58,983 nucleotides of DNA from Elusimicrobiota bacterium (lineage in GTDB: Bacteria > Elusimicrobiota > Elusimicrobia > UBA1565 > UBA9628), in the NCBI GenBank assembly GCA_023249675.1, contig JAHFCE010000019.1, positions 1 through 58,983 on the forward strand. Direction: 5' to 3'. The notes under the pieces were generated by a model, which was given only the letters and a program-made list of their open reading frames with translations, was not told where the DNA came from and ran no database searches. A program made the position numbers and the translations under genes. Of the stretch, positions 17,304 through 25,746 are shown one piece after another. Each line of letters opens with the position of its first letter. Positions within the stretch are counted from its first letter, which is position 1.

Positions 17304-18425
17304 TTACGACTTGGGCTCGTAGGCGCAGGAGGCGTCCGAAGCCCAGGCGTCGCCGGTCGTCGCCCAGGCCCGGGCGCGCGAACCTCCGCAGACCTCACGA
17401 TACTCGCAGACGCCGCATTTGCCCTTCAGGCGCGAATGATCGCGCAAGCCGCGGAAAAGGGAATCGTGCCGATAAGTCTCCGCCAAGCCGTCTGCGCGGA
17501 CGTTGCCGCGCCGCACCGGAAGGAAGCCCGAGGGGCAGATGTCGCCGAGATGATCCACGAATAGAAAGCCGTCGGCGGCATTCACCGCGCGCTTGGGCAA
17601 GCGCAGGCCGGCGCGCAGGCTGGCGGGCCGGGCCACGGTGTGCTCGACCCGAGCGGCGACGCCGGCGCCGCCGGAGGACTCCTGCTGCAGCGCGAAGCGC
17701 CGGAAGTGCTGGCCCTCGGTGAGCTTGACCACGAAGGACTTCTCCTGGGTCATCTTTCTTAACTTCACAAAACCCTCTTCGAACTGGGCCGGGGTCAGGC
17801 CGCCGAGCTTAGCACCCCGCCCGACCGGAATGAGGAAGAACACCTCCCAGAAAGCGATGTCCAAAGTGGAAACGAGCTCGGCCAGCGCGTCGAACTCATG
17901 CCAGTTCCAGGCGCCGAAACAGGAGTTGATCTGGATCGGCACATCCATCTCCCGCGCCCAACGGGCCGCGCGCAGAACCGTGTCGAAGGCTCCGGGCGTG
18001 CGCCGGAAAGCGTCATGGGAGGCCGCCGTCGCGCCATCGAGGCTGAACGCGATCTGGTCGACACCCGCTTCCTTCAGAGAGGCCAGGCGCTCGCGCGTCA
18101 GGTTGGGGGTCGCGGCGGGAATGGTGCCCATGCGCAGACCCGCGGCCTTGCCGTGACGGATCAACTCTTCGAGGTCCTTGCGGTTGAGAGGATCGCCGCC
18201 GGACAGAATCATGATCGGGGTTCCCATCGCCTGGACTTGATCGATGAGGTTTTTGCCCTCCTCGGTGCTCAACTCATTGGGGTGCGCCGTGGTGTCCGCG
18301 TCGGCCCGGCAATGGTCGCAGGCCAAAGCGCAGGAACGCGTCGTTTCCCATATAACCAGAAGCGGCGCCCGGGAAAAATCGAAGGGGGTGGAAAGCGACG
18401 CGGGATGTTGGGAGGCCTTGGTCAT
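17304..18425 (-). CDS. Radical SAM/SPASM protein, NirJ/AhbD-like group
   Basis: 373 residues. FDFSRAPLLVIWETTRSCALACDHCRADA carries the CX3CX2C radical SAM motif near residue 32; SGGDP (near 76) binds SAM. A SPASM-type C-terminus holds further cysteines (GDICPSGFLPV, CGVCEYREVCGGSRARA, SCAYEP) for an auxiliary cluster. The N-terminal APLxVxWExTxxC signature is shared with haem d1/alternative haem synthesis enzymes NirJ and AhbD and with related uncharacterised proteins. With hemA 350 bases away and divergent, a role in haem or modified haem synthesis is plausible but not proven; peptide modification is the alternative. Confidence 0.78.
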   Translation of the reverse strand: MTKASQHPASLSTPFDFSRAPLLVIWETTRSCALACDHCRADADTTAHPNELSTEEGKNLIDQVQAMGTPIMILSGGDPLNRKDLEELIRHGKAAGLRMGTIPAATPNLTRERLASLKEAGVDQIAFSLDGATAASHDAFRRTPGAFDTVLRAARWAREMDVPIQINSCFGAWNWHEFDALAELVSTLDIAFWEVFFLIPVGRGAKLGGLTPAQFEEGFVKLRKMTQEKSFVVKLTEGQHFRRFALQQESSGGAGVAARVEHTVARPASLRAGLRLPKRAVNAADGFLFVDHLGDICPSGFLPVRRGNVRADGLAETYRHDSLFRGLRDHSRLKGKCGVCEYREVCGGSRARAWATTGDAWASDASCAYEPKS

Positions 18426-18496
18426 GCCTTATGTTTAGCAACGTTTCTGCCATAGAGATGCAAGAGGGGCCATTTCGTTGCGCGGAACCGAAAAGC

Positions 18497-18769
18497 ATGA
18501 CGACTTGGATCGGCTACATCGGCCTCGTTTCATTCGCGCTCGCTTGGATACCGCAGTCCTGGGAAACCGTTCGCGAAGGCCGCTGCGGGGCCAACTTCTC
18601 GTTTCTCGCGCTGTCCGCATTGGGCAGCCTCTTTTTGGCAAGCTACGCTTTCCTCCGCGGCGACGCGGTGTTCGCGAGCCTCAATGCGTTGACGTCGGCC
18701 GGGGCGCTCGTCAACGTCTACTTCAGGTTATTCCCCCGTGTCGCTGGCAGAAATGTTGCGGGACGATAA
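18497..18769 (+). CDS. SemiSWEET/PQ-loop small membrane protein
   Basis: 90 residues from the ATG at 18497 (MTTWIGYIGLVSFALAWIPQSW). Three helices and the Pro-Gln pair in AWIPQSWETVREG match the single PQ-loop repeat of SemiSWEET proteins, which dimerise to form small sugar transporters. The length fits the family (about 85-95). It is divergent from the radical SAM/SPASM gene and ends 4 bases before the hemA start used here. The substrate cannot be read from the sequence. Confidence 0.72.
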   Translation: MTTWIGYIGLVSFALAWIPQSWETVREGRCGANFSFLALSALGSLFLASYAFLRGDAVFASLNALTSAGALVNVYFRLFPRVAGRNVAGR

Positions 18770-18773
18770 TCGC

Positions 18774-19835
18774 ATGAATCCTTCAGAACGGATGTTCGTC
18801 GTGGGACTCAACCACCTGAACGCGTCCGTCGCCTCGCGAGAGAAGGCGGCCGTCTCTTCACAGAACCTTCCCGGGATTCTCGAGCAGCTGAAAACCCTTG
18901 TTCCTCTTGACGAGGTCGTCGTGCTCTCCACCTGCAGCCGCGTGGAGGTCTTCGCGACCTGCGCGGACCCGCGCCGCGGACGCGAACTCGTGCGCGCGTG
19001 GTTCACGGACCGGGCCGGCGCCGAGATCGAGCCGGCCCTGTATGCGCGCGAGGGCGCCGACGCGCTCCTCCACCTCTTTCGCGTCGCCTCCGGACTCGAC
19101 TCGTGGATCATCGGCGAGACCGAGATCCTGGCCCAGGTCAAGCAGGCCTACCAGTCCGCCCTCGCCCGCGGCCTCACGCGCCGGATCTTAAATCGCGCGT
19201 TCCAAGAGGCGATCGCGGCGGGCAAGGACGTGCGCGCCGCCACCGGCATACAGAACGGCATCCACTCCATTGGGGGTGCCACCGCCCTGATGGCCAAACG
19301 CATTTTCGGAGAGAAGGCGGGCGGCGGCATTCTCGTGTTCGGAGCGGGTCCGGCCGCGGAGGCGGTGGTCCGCCACCTGGCCGCGAAGAAATTCGACCGC
19401 ATCGTCGTCGCCAACCGGACCCTCGAGAACGCCCGCGCCATCGCCGGCAAACTGGGGGGCGAGGCCGTCACACTCGACAAGGGGCTGGCACTCCTGGAAC
19501 AAGTCGAGGTCGCCGTCTTCTCCACGGCCGCGAGCGAACCCCTGCTCAACGCCAAGTTCCTCTCCCGCCTGCTCCCTCGGCGCCGCAAACCCCTTTTCCT
19601 CGTGGACCTCGGCGTGCCGCGCAACGTCGAGCCCGCCTGCGCGGGGCTCGACTCGGTTTACCTCTACGACCTCGATGATCTCAAACGCATGATCTGCGAC
19701 AGTATGTCGGGCAAGCTCGCCGAAAAAGACCGCGCCGAAGAGTTGGCGGCGCTTGCGGCGCACGCCTGCCGTCAGGAAGTGGACAAGCCGCCGCGCCTGG
19801 CTCCGGCGGCGCGTCCGGAGGCAACGCGCGTATGA
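18774..19835 (+). CDS. hemA: Glutamyl-tRNA reductase, C-terminally short
   Basis: 353 residues. The catalytic domain contains VLSTCSRVEVFA (nucleophile Cys near residue 50) and GLDSWIIGETEILAQVKQAY; the NADPH domain has ILVFGAGPAAEAVVRHL, then VANRT. It converts glutamyl-tRNA to glutamate-1-semialdehyde, the first step of tetrapyrrole synthesis. Usual length is 400-430 residues. Here the C-terminal dimerisation domain is almost missing after DDLKRMICDSMSGKL, with only about 40 residues remaining. The start at 18774 is uncertain; 18792 also fits. The end overlaps the downstream cytochrome gene by 4 bases. Confidence 0.88.
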   Translation: MNPSERMFVVGLNHLNASVASREKAAVSSQNLPGILEQLKTLVPLDEVVVLSTCSRVEVFATCADPRRGRELVRAWFTDRAGAEIEPALYAREGADALLHLFRVASGLDSWIIGETEILAQVKQAYQSALARGLTRRILNRAFQEAIAAGKDVRAATGIQNGIHSIGGATALMAKRIFGEKAGGGILVFGAGPAAEAVVRHLAAKKFDRIVVANRTLENARAIAGKLGGEAVTLDKGLALLEQVEVAVFSTAASEPLLNAKFLSRLLPRRRKPLFLVDLGVPRNVEPACAGLDSVYLYDLDDLKRMICDSMSGKLAEKDRAEELAALAAHACRQEVDKPPRLAPAARPEATRV

Positions 19836-20332
19836 ACACGATCATCGTCCTGGCGCTGCTGATCTTCTCGGCCCCCGTGCTCGCGCAGGAGCGCTTTACT
19901 CCCGAGCAGCGAGAGGCACGCTACTACTATGATTTAGGACCGAAGGCGGCGGACGTGACCTCCTACCCTAAGGAGCAGCAGGAAAACTATCAGATCTTCG
20001 CCAAGACCTGCTCCCAATGCCACACGTCGGCGCGGGCCCTCAACTCCCCGCTTGTCTCGCGCGAGGACTGGAGAAGGTTCATCAAGCGCATGCACGCAAG
20101 GGCCAAGATGCGCGCGGGCGCCGCCATCAATAGAGAGGCCGCCCAAGCGGCGATCGATTTCTTGGCTTACGACTCGCAAGTCCGAAAAGTCAAAGACAAG
20201 GCCGGCTTCGCGGCCAGGACCTCGGAACTCAAAATCCTCTTCGCGGAAGTCCTCCGCGAGCGCGCCCGGATTCAATTGGAAGAAGACAAGAAGAAGGTCC
20301 AAGAGCCGGCGCCATACACGGGGGTCAAATGA
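19832..20332 (+). CDS. Periplasmic monohaem c-type cytochrome
   Basis: 166 residues with a clear signal peptide (MNTIIVLALLIFSAPVLAQ). There is one CSQCH haem site near residue 60, in the context YQIFAKTCSQCHTSARALN. A helical, charged C-terminus follows (FAEVLRERARIQLEEDKKK). The SREDWRRFIKRMHARAKM segment resembles small photosynthetic or respiratory cytochromes that sense or carry electrons. It sits between hemA and the Crp/Fnr gene, overlapping both by 4 bases. The axial partner of the haem is uncertain; a Met in KRMHARAKM is a candidate. Confidence 0.8.
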   Translation: MNTIIVLALLIFSAPVLAQERFTPEQREARYYYDLGPKAADVTSYPKEQQENYQIFAKTCSQCHTSARALNSPLVSREDWRRFIKRMHARAKMRAGAAINREAAQAAIDFLAYDSQVRKVKDKAGFAARTSELKILFAEVLRERARIQLEEDKKKVQEPAPYTGVK

Positions 20333-21030
20333 AACCCCAACTCCATCCGTTGCAGTCTGTTCCCCTCTTACGCCACGTCACTCCAGCGGAATGGCGGCAC
20401 TTTATGCAGTTGGCGCCGGTTCACGCTTATCGCCCCGGAAACATTCTCTTCTATCAAGGGAATCCCCCCCTCGGCCTTCATTTCATCAGCAACGGCCGGG
20501 TCAAGCTGATCAAGGAGGATCGCGCCGGACGGCGCCAGATCGTCCGCATCGTCCAGGGCCCGGACCTGCTCGGAGACCGGGCATTTTTCGCGGAGAGGCC
20601 CTACGCATGCACCGGGGAAGCCATGGAAGAATCCTCGATCAGCTTTCTGCAGCCCCGCCATTTTTGGGAGTTCTTCGGACGCAATCCGGATACGCTACGC
20701 CTTCTCGCCCAAAGGTTCGCCCAGGAACTGGGCCGCGCCGAGGACTACATGCACTGCATCGCCGTCTGCACGGTCAGCGCGCGCATGGCCAACCGTTTGT
20801 TGAAGTTTTCAAAGCACCCCGGTCGCACGCGGTTGCCCCAGGACGAGTTCGTCCTGGGCGAGACCCGCACCGAGCTTGCCCAAGTTCTGGGAACGACCCC
20901 CGAAGCGGTCAGCCGCTCCTTGGCGAAGCTTTGCTCCAAAGGTTTGATCGCCGTGTCGGGCCGGCGCGTGCGCGTCCTCAATGAGGACCGCCTGCGTCTG
21001 TCCGCATGCCTGCACGATTCGATGAATTAG
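20329..21030 (+). CDS. Crp/Fnr family transcription regulator
   Basis: 233 residues. The cyclic-nucleotide-binding-like barrel spans about 15-130 (YRPGNILFYQGNPPLGLHFISNGRVKLIKED, then GDRAFFAERPYACTGEAMEE). A helix-turn-helix domain follows (TRTELAQVLGTTPEAVSRSLAKLCSKGLI). The N-terminal Cys cluster of FNR is absent, so an O2-sensing [4Fe-4S] is unlikely; the ligand is unknown. The recognition helix PEAVSRSLAKL has the E-x-x-S-R pattern that reads TTGAT half-sites, and a perfect TTGAT-N4-ATCAA site begins 15 bases after its stop. It therefore very likely controls the decahaem conduit operon. Confidence 0.9.
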   Translation: MKPQLHPLQSVPLLRHVTPAEWRHFMQLAPVHAYRPGNILFYQGNPPLGLHFISNGRVKLIKEDRAGRRQIVRIVQGPDLLGDRAFFAERPYACTGEAMEESSISFLQPRHFWEFFGRNPDTLRLLAQRFAQELGRAEDYMHCIAVCTVSARMANRLLKFSKHPGRTRLPQDEFVLGETRTELAQVLGTTPEAVSRSLAKLCSKGLIAVSGRRVRVLNEDRLRLSACLHDSMN

Positions 21031-21044
21031 GCCGCAGACGGATA

Positions 21045-21058
21045 TTGATCTTTATCAA
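21045..21058. promoter_or_regulatory. FNR/CRP-type operator TTGAT-N4-ATCAA
   Basis: The sequence TTGATCTTTATCAA is an exact match to the FNR-family consensus palindrome. It lies in the 114-base gap between the Crp/Fnr gene and the decahaem cytochrome gene, 87 bases before the latter's start. A -10-like CATGAT at 21085-21090 would put the site near -40 to -45, suited to activation. Confidence 0.85.
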
Positions 21059-21078
21059 GTGATTCGTTGCTCTTGTTC

Positions 21079-21105
21079 AGAGCGCATGATCGCAGCATGT
21101 GCTCT
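21079..21105. promoter_or_regulatory. Inverted repeat in the decahaem operon leader
   Basis: AGAGCGCATG (21079-21088) and CATGTGCTCT (21096-21105) form a 10-base dyad with one G-T mismatch and a 7-base spacer. It overlaps the likely core promoter or early transcript of the mtrAB-like operon. It could be a second operator or an RNA hairpin; there is no T-tract, so a terminator for the regulator gene is less likely. Confidence 0.5.
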
Positions 21106-21144
21106 GATATGACAGTCATCGTTCATATGAAGCGAGGAGATACC

Positions 21145-22125
21145 ATGGACGCTCGAAGCACTCGTCGAATCCGCCGGAGCGGTTTTGCGCTCGCGGCGAT
21201 GATCGCGATGTCGGCCTTGCTCTTCAAGACGCCGGCGCTCGCGGCCGAGCCGGAAGCGGCCAAAAAAACCGAGCCCGCCGTCAAGGAGCGCATACCCGAC
21301 GTCTTGGCGCCGAGCCCAGCGCCGGCGCCGGCCGCGTCTGCCACAGCCGCCAAGATGGTCGGGCGAGAGGTCTGCGCCACCTGCCACACCGAGAAGGCGG
21401 AAGCCTTCGACAAGACCTTCCACGGCCGCAAGTCCCTGTCGAACCCGAAGCTCGCCAACGCCTGCGAGTCCTGCCACGGCCCGGGCAGCCTCCACGCCGA
21501 GAGCGGTGACCCGACCATGATCCTCAATCCCAAGAAGCTCGACTCCGGCGCGGCTGCCGCCCTGTGCATGACCTGCCACAAGGACAAGGCGCTCATGATG
21601 TGGAAGACCGGGGCCCACGCCAACAACAACCTGAGCTGCGTTACCTGCCATAGTGTGCATGACGGCGAGGGGCGCAAGAGCCTCAGCAAGGGCGCCACCG
21701 ACACTTGCCTGACCTGCCACAAGAAGCAGAAGACGGACATGCGCCTGGCCTCCCACCACCCCGTCCCAGAAGGCAAGATGACCTGCGTCTCCTGCCACAA
21801 CCCTCATGGCGGCATCGAAGGCAATCTCAAAGCCGACTCCGTGGAAGAGCAATGCAGCAAATGTCACTCGGACAAACTCGGCCCATTCGCCAACGAACAT
21901 CCGCCTGTGGCCGACAGCTGCACCAATTGCCACGCCCCCCACGGCTCGGCCAACGAGCGGCTCCTGAAGCAGCCCATCCAGATGTTGTGCATCAGTTGCC
22001 ACCGCTCGGCGCACGGCGGCTCCGGACCCACCTCGACGCAGGCCACCACGTTCAAGCGTGAGCGCTGCGTGGACTGCCATAAGGACATTCACGGCTCCGA
22101 CCGCAGCCCGTTCTTCGCCCAATAA
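21145..22125 (+). CDS. MtrA/DmsE-like decahaem cytochrome c
   Basis: 326 residues; ATG 21145 is chosen for GAGGAG at 21134-21139 (5-base spacing). A signal peptide (RRSGFALAAMIAMSALLFKTPALA) and an Ala/Pro-rich linker precede ten CXXCH sites: CATCH, CESCH, CMTCH, CVTCH, CLTCH, CVSCH, CSKCH, CTNCH, CISCH and CVDCH. Size and haem number match MtrA/MtoA/PioA/DmsE, which insert into an outer-membrane porin and carry electrons across it. The next gene encodes that porin. The operator upstream suggests redox-linked control by the adjacent Crp/Fnr protein. Direction of flow (to an extracellular acceptor or from Fe(II)) cannot be decided from sequence. Confidence 0.88.
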   Translation: MDARSTRRIRRSGFALAAMIAMSALLFKTPALAAEPEAAKKTEPAVKERIPDVLAPSPAPAPAASATAAKMVGREVCATCHTEKAEAFDKTFHGRKSLSNPKLANACESCHGPGSLHAESGDPTMILNPKKLDSGAAAALCMTCHKDKALMMWKTGAHANNNLSCVTCHSVHDGEGRKSLSKGATDTCLTCHKKQKTDMRLASHHPVPEGKMTCVSCHNPHGGIEGNLKADSVEEQCSKCHSDKLGPFANEHPPVADSCTNCHAPHGSANERLLKQPIQMLCISCHRSAHGGSGPTSTQATTFKRERCVDCHKDIHGSDRSPFFAQ

Positions 22126-22146
22126 CTGTCGACCCTGGAGATCTCT

Positions 22147-24114
22147 ATGAAATTAACAAGGCAGTCCAAGGTGAAAGCCGCGACGCGCGTGATGATGGCA
22201 GTCCTGTTGATGGGGCCATGCGCGCTGCCCGCGCGGGCCGCGGCCGACGCGTCGGCCGGAGTCAAATATGAGGACCTCGATACGACCGGCCACCTCAACC
22301 AGGTGATGGAATACAATGGCAAGACCTACGGAGGCAAAAACGCCGTGCGCGGCGACATCCGGGTGGGCAACCAGGGCGCCACTGGACTGTTCGACTTTTA
22401 CCTCCTCGACATCGGCAGCAATGAGGAGAGCGGCGGCTTCAACGCCGACCACAACGCCGGATGGAAGCTGAACGCGAAGTACCAGACTTTGCACCACCGC
22501 ATCGGCTACATGCGCATCGGCGAGATCCACAGCGGCAGTTGGCTGCCGAAAACGGCGATCACTTTGCGGGACGCTCCGGACGCCAATCTCCTCATCCGGC
22601 GCACCGAGTCGGAGTTCGGGGTGGCGTACGCCGACCCCGCAAACTCGGCCCGCTGGCTGAGCGCGCAGTACTGGGCGGCGGAAAAATACGGAAGCATGTC
22701 ATGGAGCTTGACCGGAAGCCCGAACATCCAGCGCACGCGCGTCGAGGTCGACAACATCAAGCGAGACTTCACCCTCGGCTTAGGATCAAGCATTCGGGAA
22801 GCCAGCGCGGTGAGCGTCGACTTTATCCACACGAACTTTAGCGACTTGGCCAGCAAGCTGACCTCGATCGCGGACGGCGGCACCGGCAGCAGCAACAACG
22901 GCGGTTTCGTCAAGTACCCGAGCCCGAATCAGAGCATGAACGCAGCAGAGTTCAAGTTCCGCCACGACGTGAGCAAGAATTTCGCGGTGACCGGGGCTTT
23001 CACCGGGCATCAGCGCGTCAACGAGCGCACGAACTTCAAGCACGACGCCGTGGTCGGCGCGCTCAACGCGGCCTACGCGGCCACGAAAACCCTGTCGCTG
23101 ACCAGCAAGCTGTACATGCAGGCGCTCCAGGTCGAGGAGAACGGCTATGTTCCGGAGCCGGGCCGCGGCGATGCCGTGATCCGGACCAACACGCACCAGC
23201 TGGACAAGACCGCGCTTCGCGGCGAGTTCATCGTGAACTACCGGCCCGTTGAAAAGCTCCGCCTGAAGGGCGCCTACAAGATCGAGGTCACCAACCGCCG
23301 CGACGCTCCGTCTAAGTTCTACGCTCCGGATCGCTACTTCGTCGATGGTTATTTCGTGCAGGGCGCGGCGAACAACGAGGTCGCCCGCAACGATACGAAG
23401 CACACCTTCAACGCAACCGCCAAGGTGGAGCTCCCATTGGCCATGGAGGTCGAGGCTGGCTACAAGAAGATGCAGGCCAACTTCCCAGCCTTCATCAACA
23501 TGCCCACCAAACAGGACGAGGTCACCGGCCAGTGGACGGTGCCGCTTCCCCTGGATGTGACTTTATCCTTCCTCGGGGGCTACCTTAAGGAGCGGAACAC
23601 GCGCCACGACTTCGAACACTACAACCAGACCCGCAATACCTACCGCGCGGGCCTCGACTGGGCGGCAACCAACAAGATGTTCCTCGGCGTGGACGCGAGC
23701 TACGAGACCGTGCGCTCCTTCCAGGAATGGTACTTCGGCAACGGCAGCGCCACACCCTCGGCGACCACTTCGTTCCACACGTCGGCGCTCACCCAGACAC
23801 GCAATACCATCTGGGGCGCCCACACCAAGGTCAACCTGCCCAAGGGGTTCGTCGTCATGGGCAACGGTTCGTACACGCGCTCGACGGTTAAAACCCCGGC
23901 ACTGCTCCGCTACACGGGAGGCACGCTCGAGGATTATACGCCGACCAACACCGCCATCGCCCGGGGCAGCGCGGCCGTGGAATTCACGCCTGAGAGATAC
24001 AAAAACCTCACCGCGCGGGCCAGCTACTCGGTCAGCGACTGGGTGGACAAGTTCGACGAGCTCAACAGCGGCCGGGCCAGCGTCGCCCAGCTCGGCGTAG
24101 CCATGAAGTTCTAG
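22147..24114 (+). CDS. MtrB/PioB-type outer-membrane porin for the decahaem cytochrome
   Basis: 655 residues with a signal peptide ending near PARAAA. The mature part begins GVKYEDLDTTGHLNQVMEYNGKTYGGKN and alternates short polar and aromatic strands over the whole length, as in the 26-28-strand MtrB barrel. It closes with ARASYSVSDWVDKFDELNSG...LGVAMKF, ending in Phe as outer-membrane barrels do. The N-terminal CxxC of Shewanella MtrB is not present. It lies 21 bases after the decahaem gene. No MtrC-type surface cytochrome gene follows, so the conduit resembles two-part PioAB/MtoAB/DmsEF systems. Confidence 0.85.
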   Translation: MKLTRQSKVKAATRVMMAVLLMGPCALPARAAADASAGVKYEDLDTTGHLNQVMEYNGKTYGGKNAVRGDIRVGNQGATGLFDFYLLDIGSNEESGGFNADHNAGWKLNAKYQTLHHRIGYMRIGEIHSGSWLPKTAITLRDAPDANLLIRRTESEFGVAYADPANSARWLSAQYWAAEKYGSMSWSLTGSPNIQRTRVEVDNIKRDFTLGLGSSIREASAVSVDFIHTNFSDLASKLTSIADGGTGSSNNGGFVKYPSPNQSMNAAEFKFRHDVSKNFAVTGAFTGHQRVNERTNFKHDAVVGALNAAYAATKTLSLTSKLYMQALQVEENGYVPEPGRGDAVIRTNTHQLDKTALRGEFIVNYRPVEKLRLKGAYKIEVTNRRDAPSKFYAPDRYFVDGYFVQGAANNEVARNDTKHTFNATAKVELPLAMEVEAGYKKMQANFPAFINMPTKQDEVTGQWTVPLPLDVTLSFLGGYLKERNTRHDFEHYNQTRNTYRAGLDWAATNKMFLGVDASYETVRSFQEWYFGNGSATPSATTSFHTSALTQTRNTIWGAHTKVNLPKGFVVMGNGSYTRSTVKTPALLRYTGGTLEDYTPTNTAIARGSAAVEFTPERYKNLTARASYSVSDWVDKFDELNSGRASVAQLGVAMKF

Positions 24115-24163
24115 GAGATATCATATACTGCGTCGTCCGACACCGAATCGAATGGAGAACGAT

Positions 24164-24532
24164 ATGAAAACAATTCTGCCGCTCACCATGCTCCTCACCT
24201 GCGTCGCCCTTGCCGCCTCGGCGTCCGACGCGCCGACTCCGAAAACGGATCCCGCTGCCGCGGCATTCAAGGCGAAATGCGCCTCCTGCCACGCCAAGGA
24301 CGCCACGGGCAGCCCCGCCATGGCCAAGATGTTCAAGGTCAAGCCCGAGACTCTGAACCTGGTCGATACGGACACCCTCGCCCAGAAGGACGAGGGCCTG
24401 GCAAAGACCATCGAGTCGGGAAAAGGGAAGATGCCCGCCTTCACCAAGGAGAAGCTTAAGGACGTCTCCGTGAAGGACTTGGTCGCCTTCGTGCGCTCTT
24501 TGGCTCCAGCGAAGGCAGAAGCCAAGCCGTGA
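24164..24532 (+). CDS. Small periplasmic monohaem cytochrome c
   Basis: 122 residues from the ATG at 24164, with GGAGA at 24154-24158. A signal peptide (MKTILPLTMLLTCVALAASA) precedes a CASCH site near residue 45 and a short class I fold: GSPAMAKMFKVKPETLNL, then KGKMPAFTKEKLKDVSVKDLVAFVRSL with the distal Met in GKMPAF. It is a likely soluble shuttle between the quinol oxidase encoded next and the outer-membrane conduit encoded before. It overlaps the Rieske gene by 4 bases. Confidence 0.85.
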   Translation: MKTILPLTMLLTCVALAASASDAPTPKTDPAAAAFKAKCASCHAKDATGSPAMAKMFKVKPETLNLVDTDTLAQKDEGLAKTIESGKGKMPAFTKEKLKDVSVKDLVAFVRSLAPAKAEAKP

Positions 24533-25056
24533 GCGCGCCGCAAGAACCCGGCTGCGGCTGCAAGGCAAAGCCGCCCGAGAACATCGGCCGCCGCGACTTT
24601 CTCACGCGGGCGACCGTGGCCTTGGGCGCCGTCATTGCCGCCGCGCTCTCGGCGACGGGTCTCGGATATTTCATTTCCCCGGCCTTCCAGCGCCGAGATG
24701 AGGACTGGGTGGACTTAGGCCGCGCCGGCGAGTTCAAGGCGGGCTCTCCCGCCTTGGTGGAGTTCACCCAAAGACGGCGCGACGCCTGGGTCACCTCCGA
24801 GCGCCGCTCCTCGGCCTGGGTCGTGACCGCGGACGGCAAGAACTTCACGGCGTTCGATCCGCGCTGCACTCACTTGGGCTGCCCCTATCGTTGGGACGCC
24901 GGCAGCTCCCGCTTCGTCTGCCCCTGCCACACGGCGGTGTTCGGACCTGACGGCAAGGTCATCTCGGGTCCGCCCCCTCGCCCCCTCGACCAATATGCAA
25001 CCAAGATCGCGGGCAACCGCCTCATGATCCTGCCCAAGGCGGAAAAAAAGGCATGA
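24529..25056 (+). CDS. petC: Rieske [2Fe-2S] protein of a cytochrome b6c-type complex
   Basis: 175 residues starting at GTG 24529, which overlaps the cytochrome stop. A Tat-like IGRRDFLTRATVALGAVIAAALSATGLGYF forms signal and membrane anchor. Cluster ligands are CTHLGC (near 116) and CPCHTAVF (near 137), the Rieske CxHxxC...CxxH pattern. The N-terminus holds an extra GCGCK. It oxidises quinol at the Qo site and passes electrons to the haem domains of the third subunit. Confidence 0.92.
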   Translation: MSAPQEPGCGCKAKPPENIGRRDFLTRATVALGAVIAAALSATGLGYFISPAFQRRDEDWVDLGRAGEFKAGSPALVEFTQRRRDAWVTSERRSSAWVVTADGKNFTAFDPRCTHLGCPYRWDAGSSRFVCPCHTAVFGPDGKVISGPPPRPLDQYATKIAGNRLMILPKAEKKA

Positions 25057-25745
25057 AAGACTGCGCCCTGGCGGCCTATTCGTGGGTGTGCGAGCGAACG
25101 GGACTCGATCAAGTCTGGACGGCGCTCATGGAGCGCCACATTCCCGAAGCCAAGGGCTGGGTCGGACTCCTGTACACCTTGGGCAGCGCCACCATGATGA
25201 TCTTCACGGTTCAAGCCGTGACCGGATTCCTTCTGGCCACAAACTATGTGCCGTCACCGGATCATGCCTACGACTCGGTGCGCTACATCGACGCGGCGGT
25301 CCTCTTCGGCCGCGTCGTGCGCGGGCTGCACCACTGGGGTGCGAGCTTCATGGTCGTGTTCGCCGTGCTCCACATGCTGCGCGTCTACTTCATGGGTTCC
25401 TACAAGTACCCCCGCGAAGCGACTTGGCTCGCCGGCGTCGGCCTGCTCCTGCTCGTGCTGGGCTTCAGCTTCACCGGCTATCTCCTGCCCTGGGATCAGA
25501 AAGCGTATTGGGCGACGGTCGTGGGCACGACCATAGCAGGTCAAACTCCGGTGGTCGGCGCGTGGATCGCCAATATCCTGCGCGGCACCGACGGCATGGG
25601 CGCTCCAACGTTGAGCCGGTTCTACGCCCTTCACGTCCTCGCCTTGCCCGCGCTCACCGCAGGGCTGATCGGTGTGCACTTGTTTTTGGTGGTTTGGCAC
25701 GGGATCTCGGAACCCCCGAAAAGATCCCCGGGCAAGGTTCCCTAA
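25053..25745 (+). CDS. petB: Cytochrome b6-type subunit
   Basis: 230 residues with four helices, the length of cytochrome b6. The bis-His haem ligand pairs are visible in RGLHHWGASFMVVFAVLHMLR and in the last helix (FYALHVLALP, GVHLFLVVWHG). The GYLLPWDQKAYWATVVGTTI segment is characteristic of the b6 Qo region. It overlaps the Rieske gene by 4 bases and is followed after 1 base by the subunit IV fusion. Confidence 0.93.
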   Translation: MKDCALAAYSWVCERTGLDQVWTALMERHIPEAKGWVGLLYTLGSATMMIFTVQAVTGFLLATNYVPSPDHAYDSVRYIDAAVLFGRVVRGLHHWGASFMVVFAVLHMLRVYFMGSYKYPREATWLAGVGLLLLVLGFSFTGYLLPWDQKAYWATVVGTTIAGQTPVVGAWIANILRGTDGMGAPTLSRFYALHVLALPALTAGLIGVHLFLVVWHGISEPPKRSPGKVP

Positions 25746-25746
25746 C

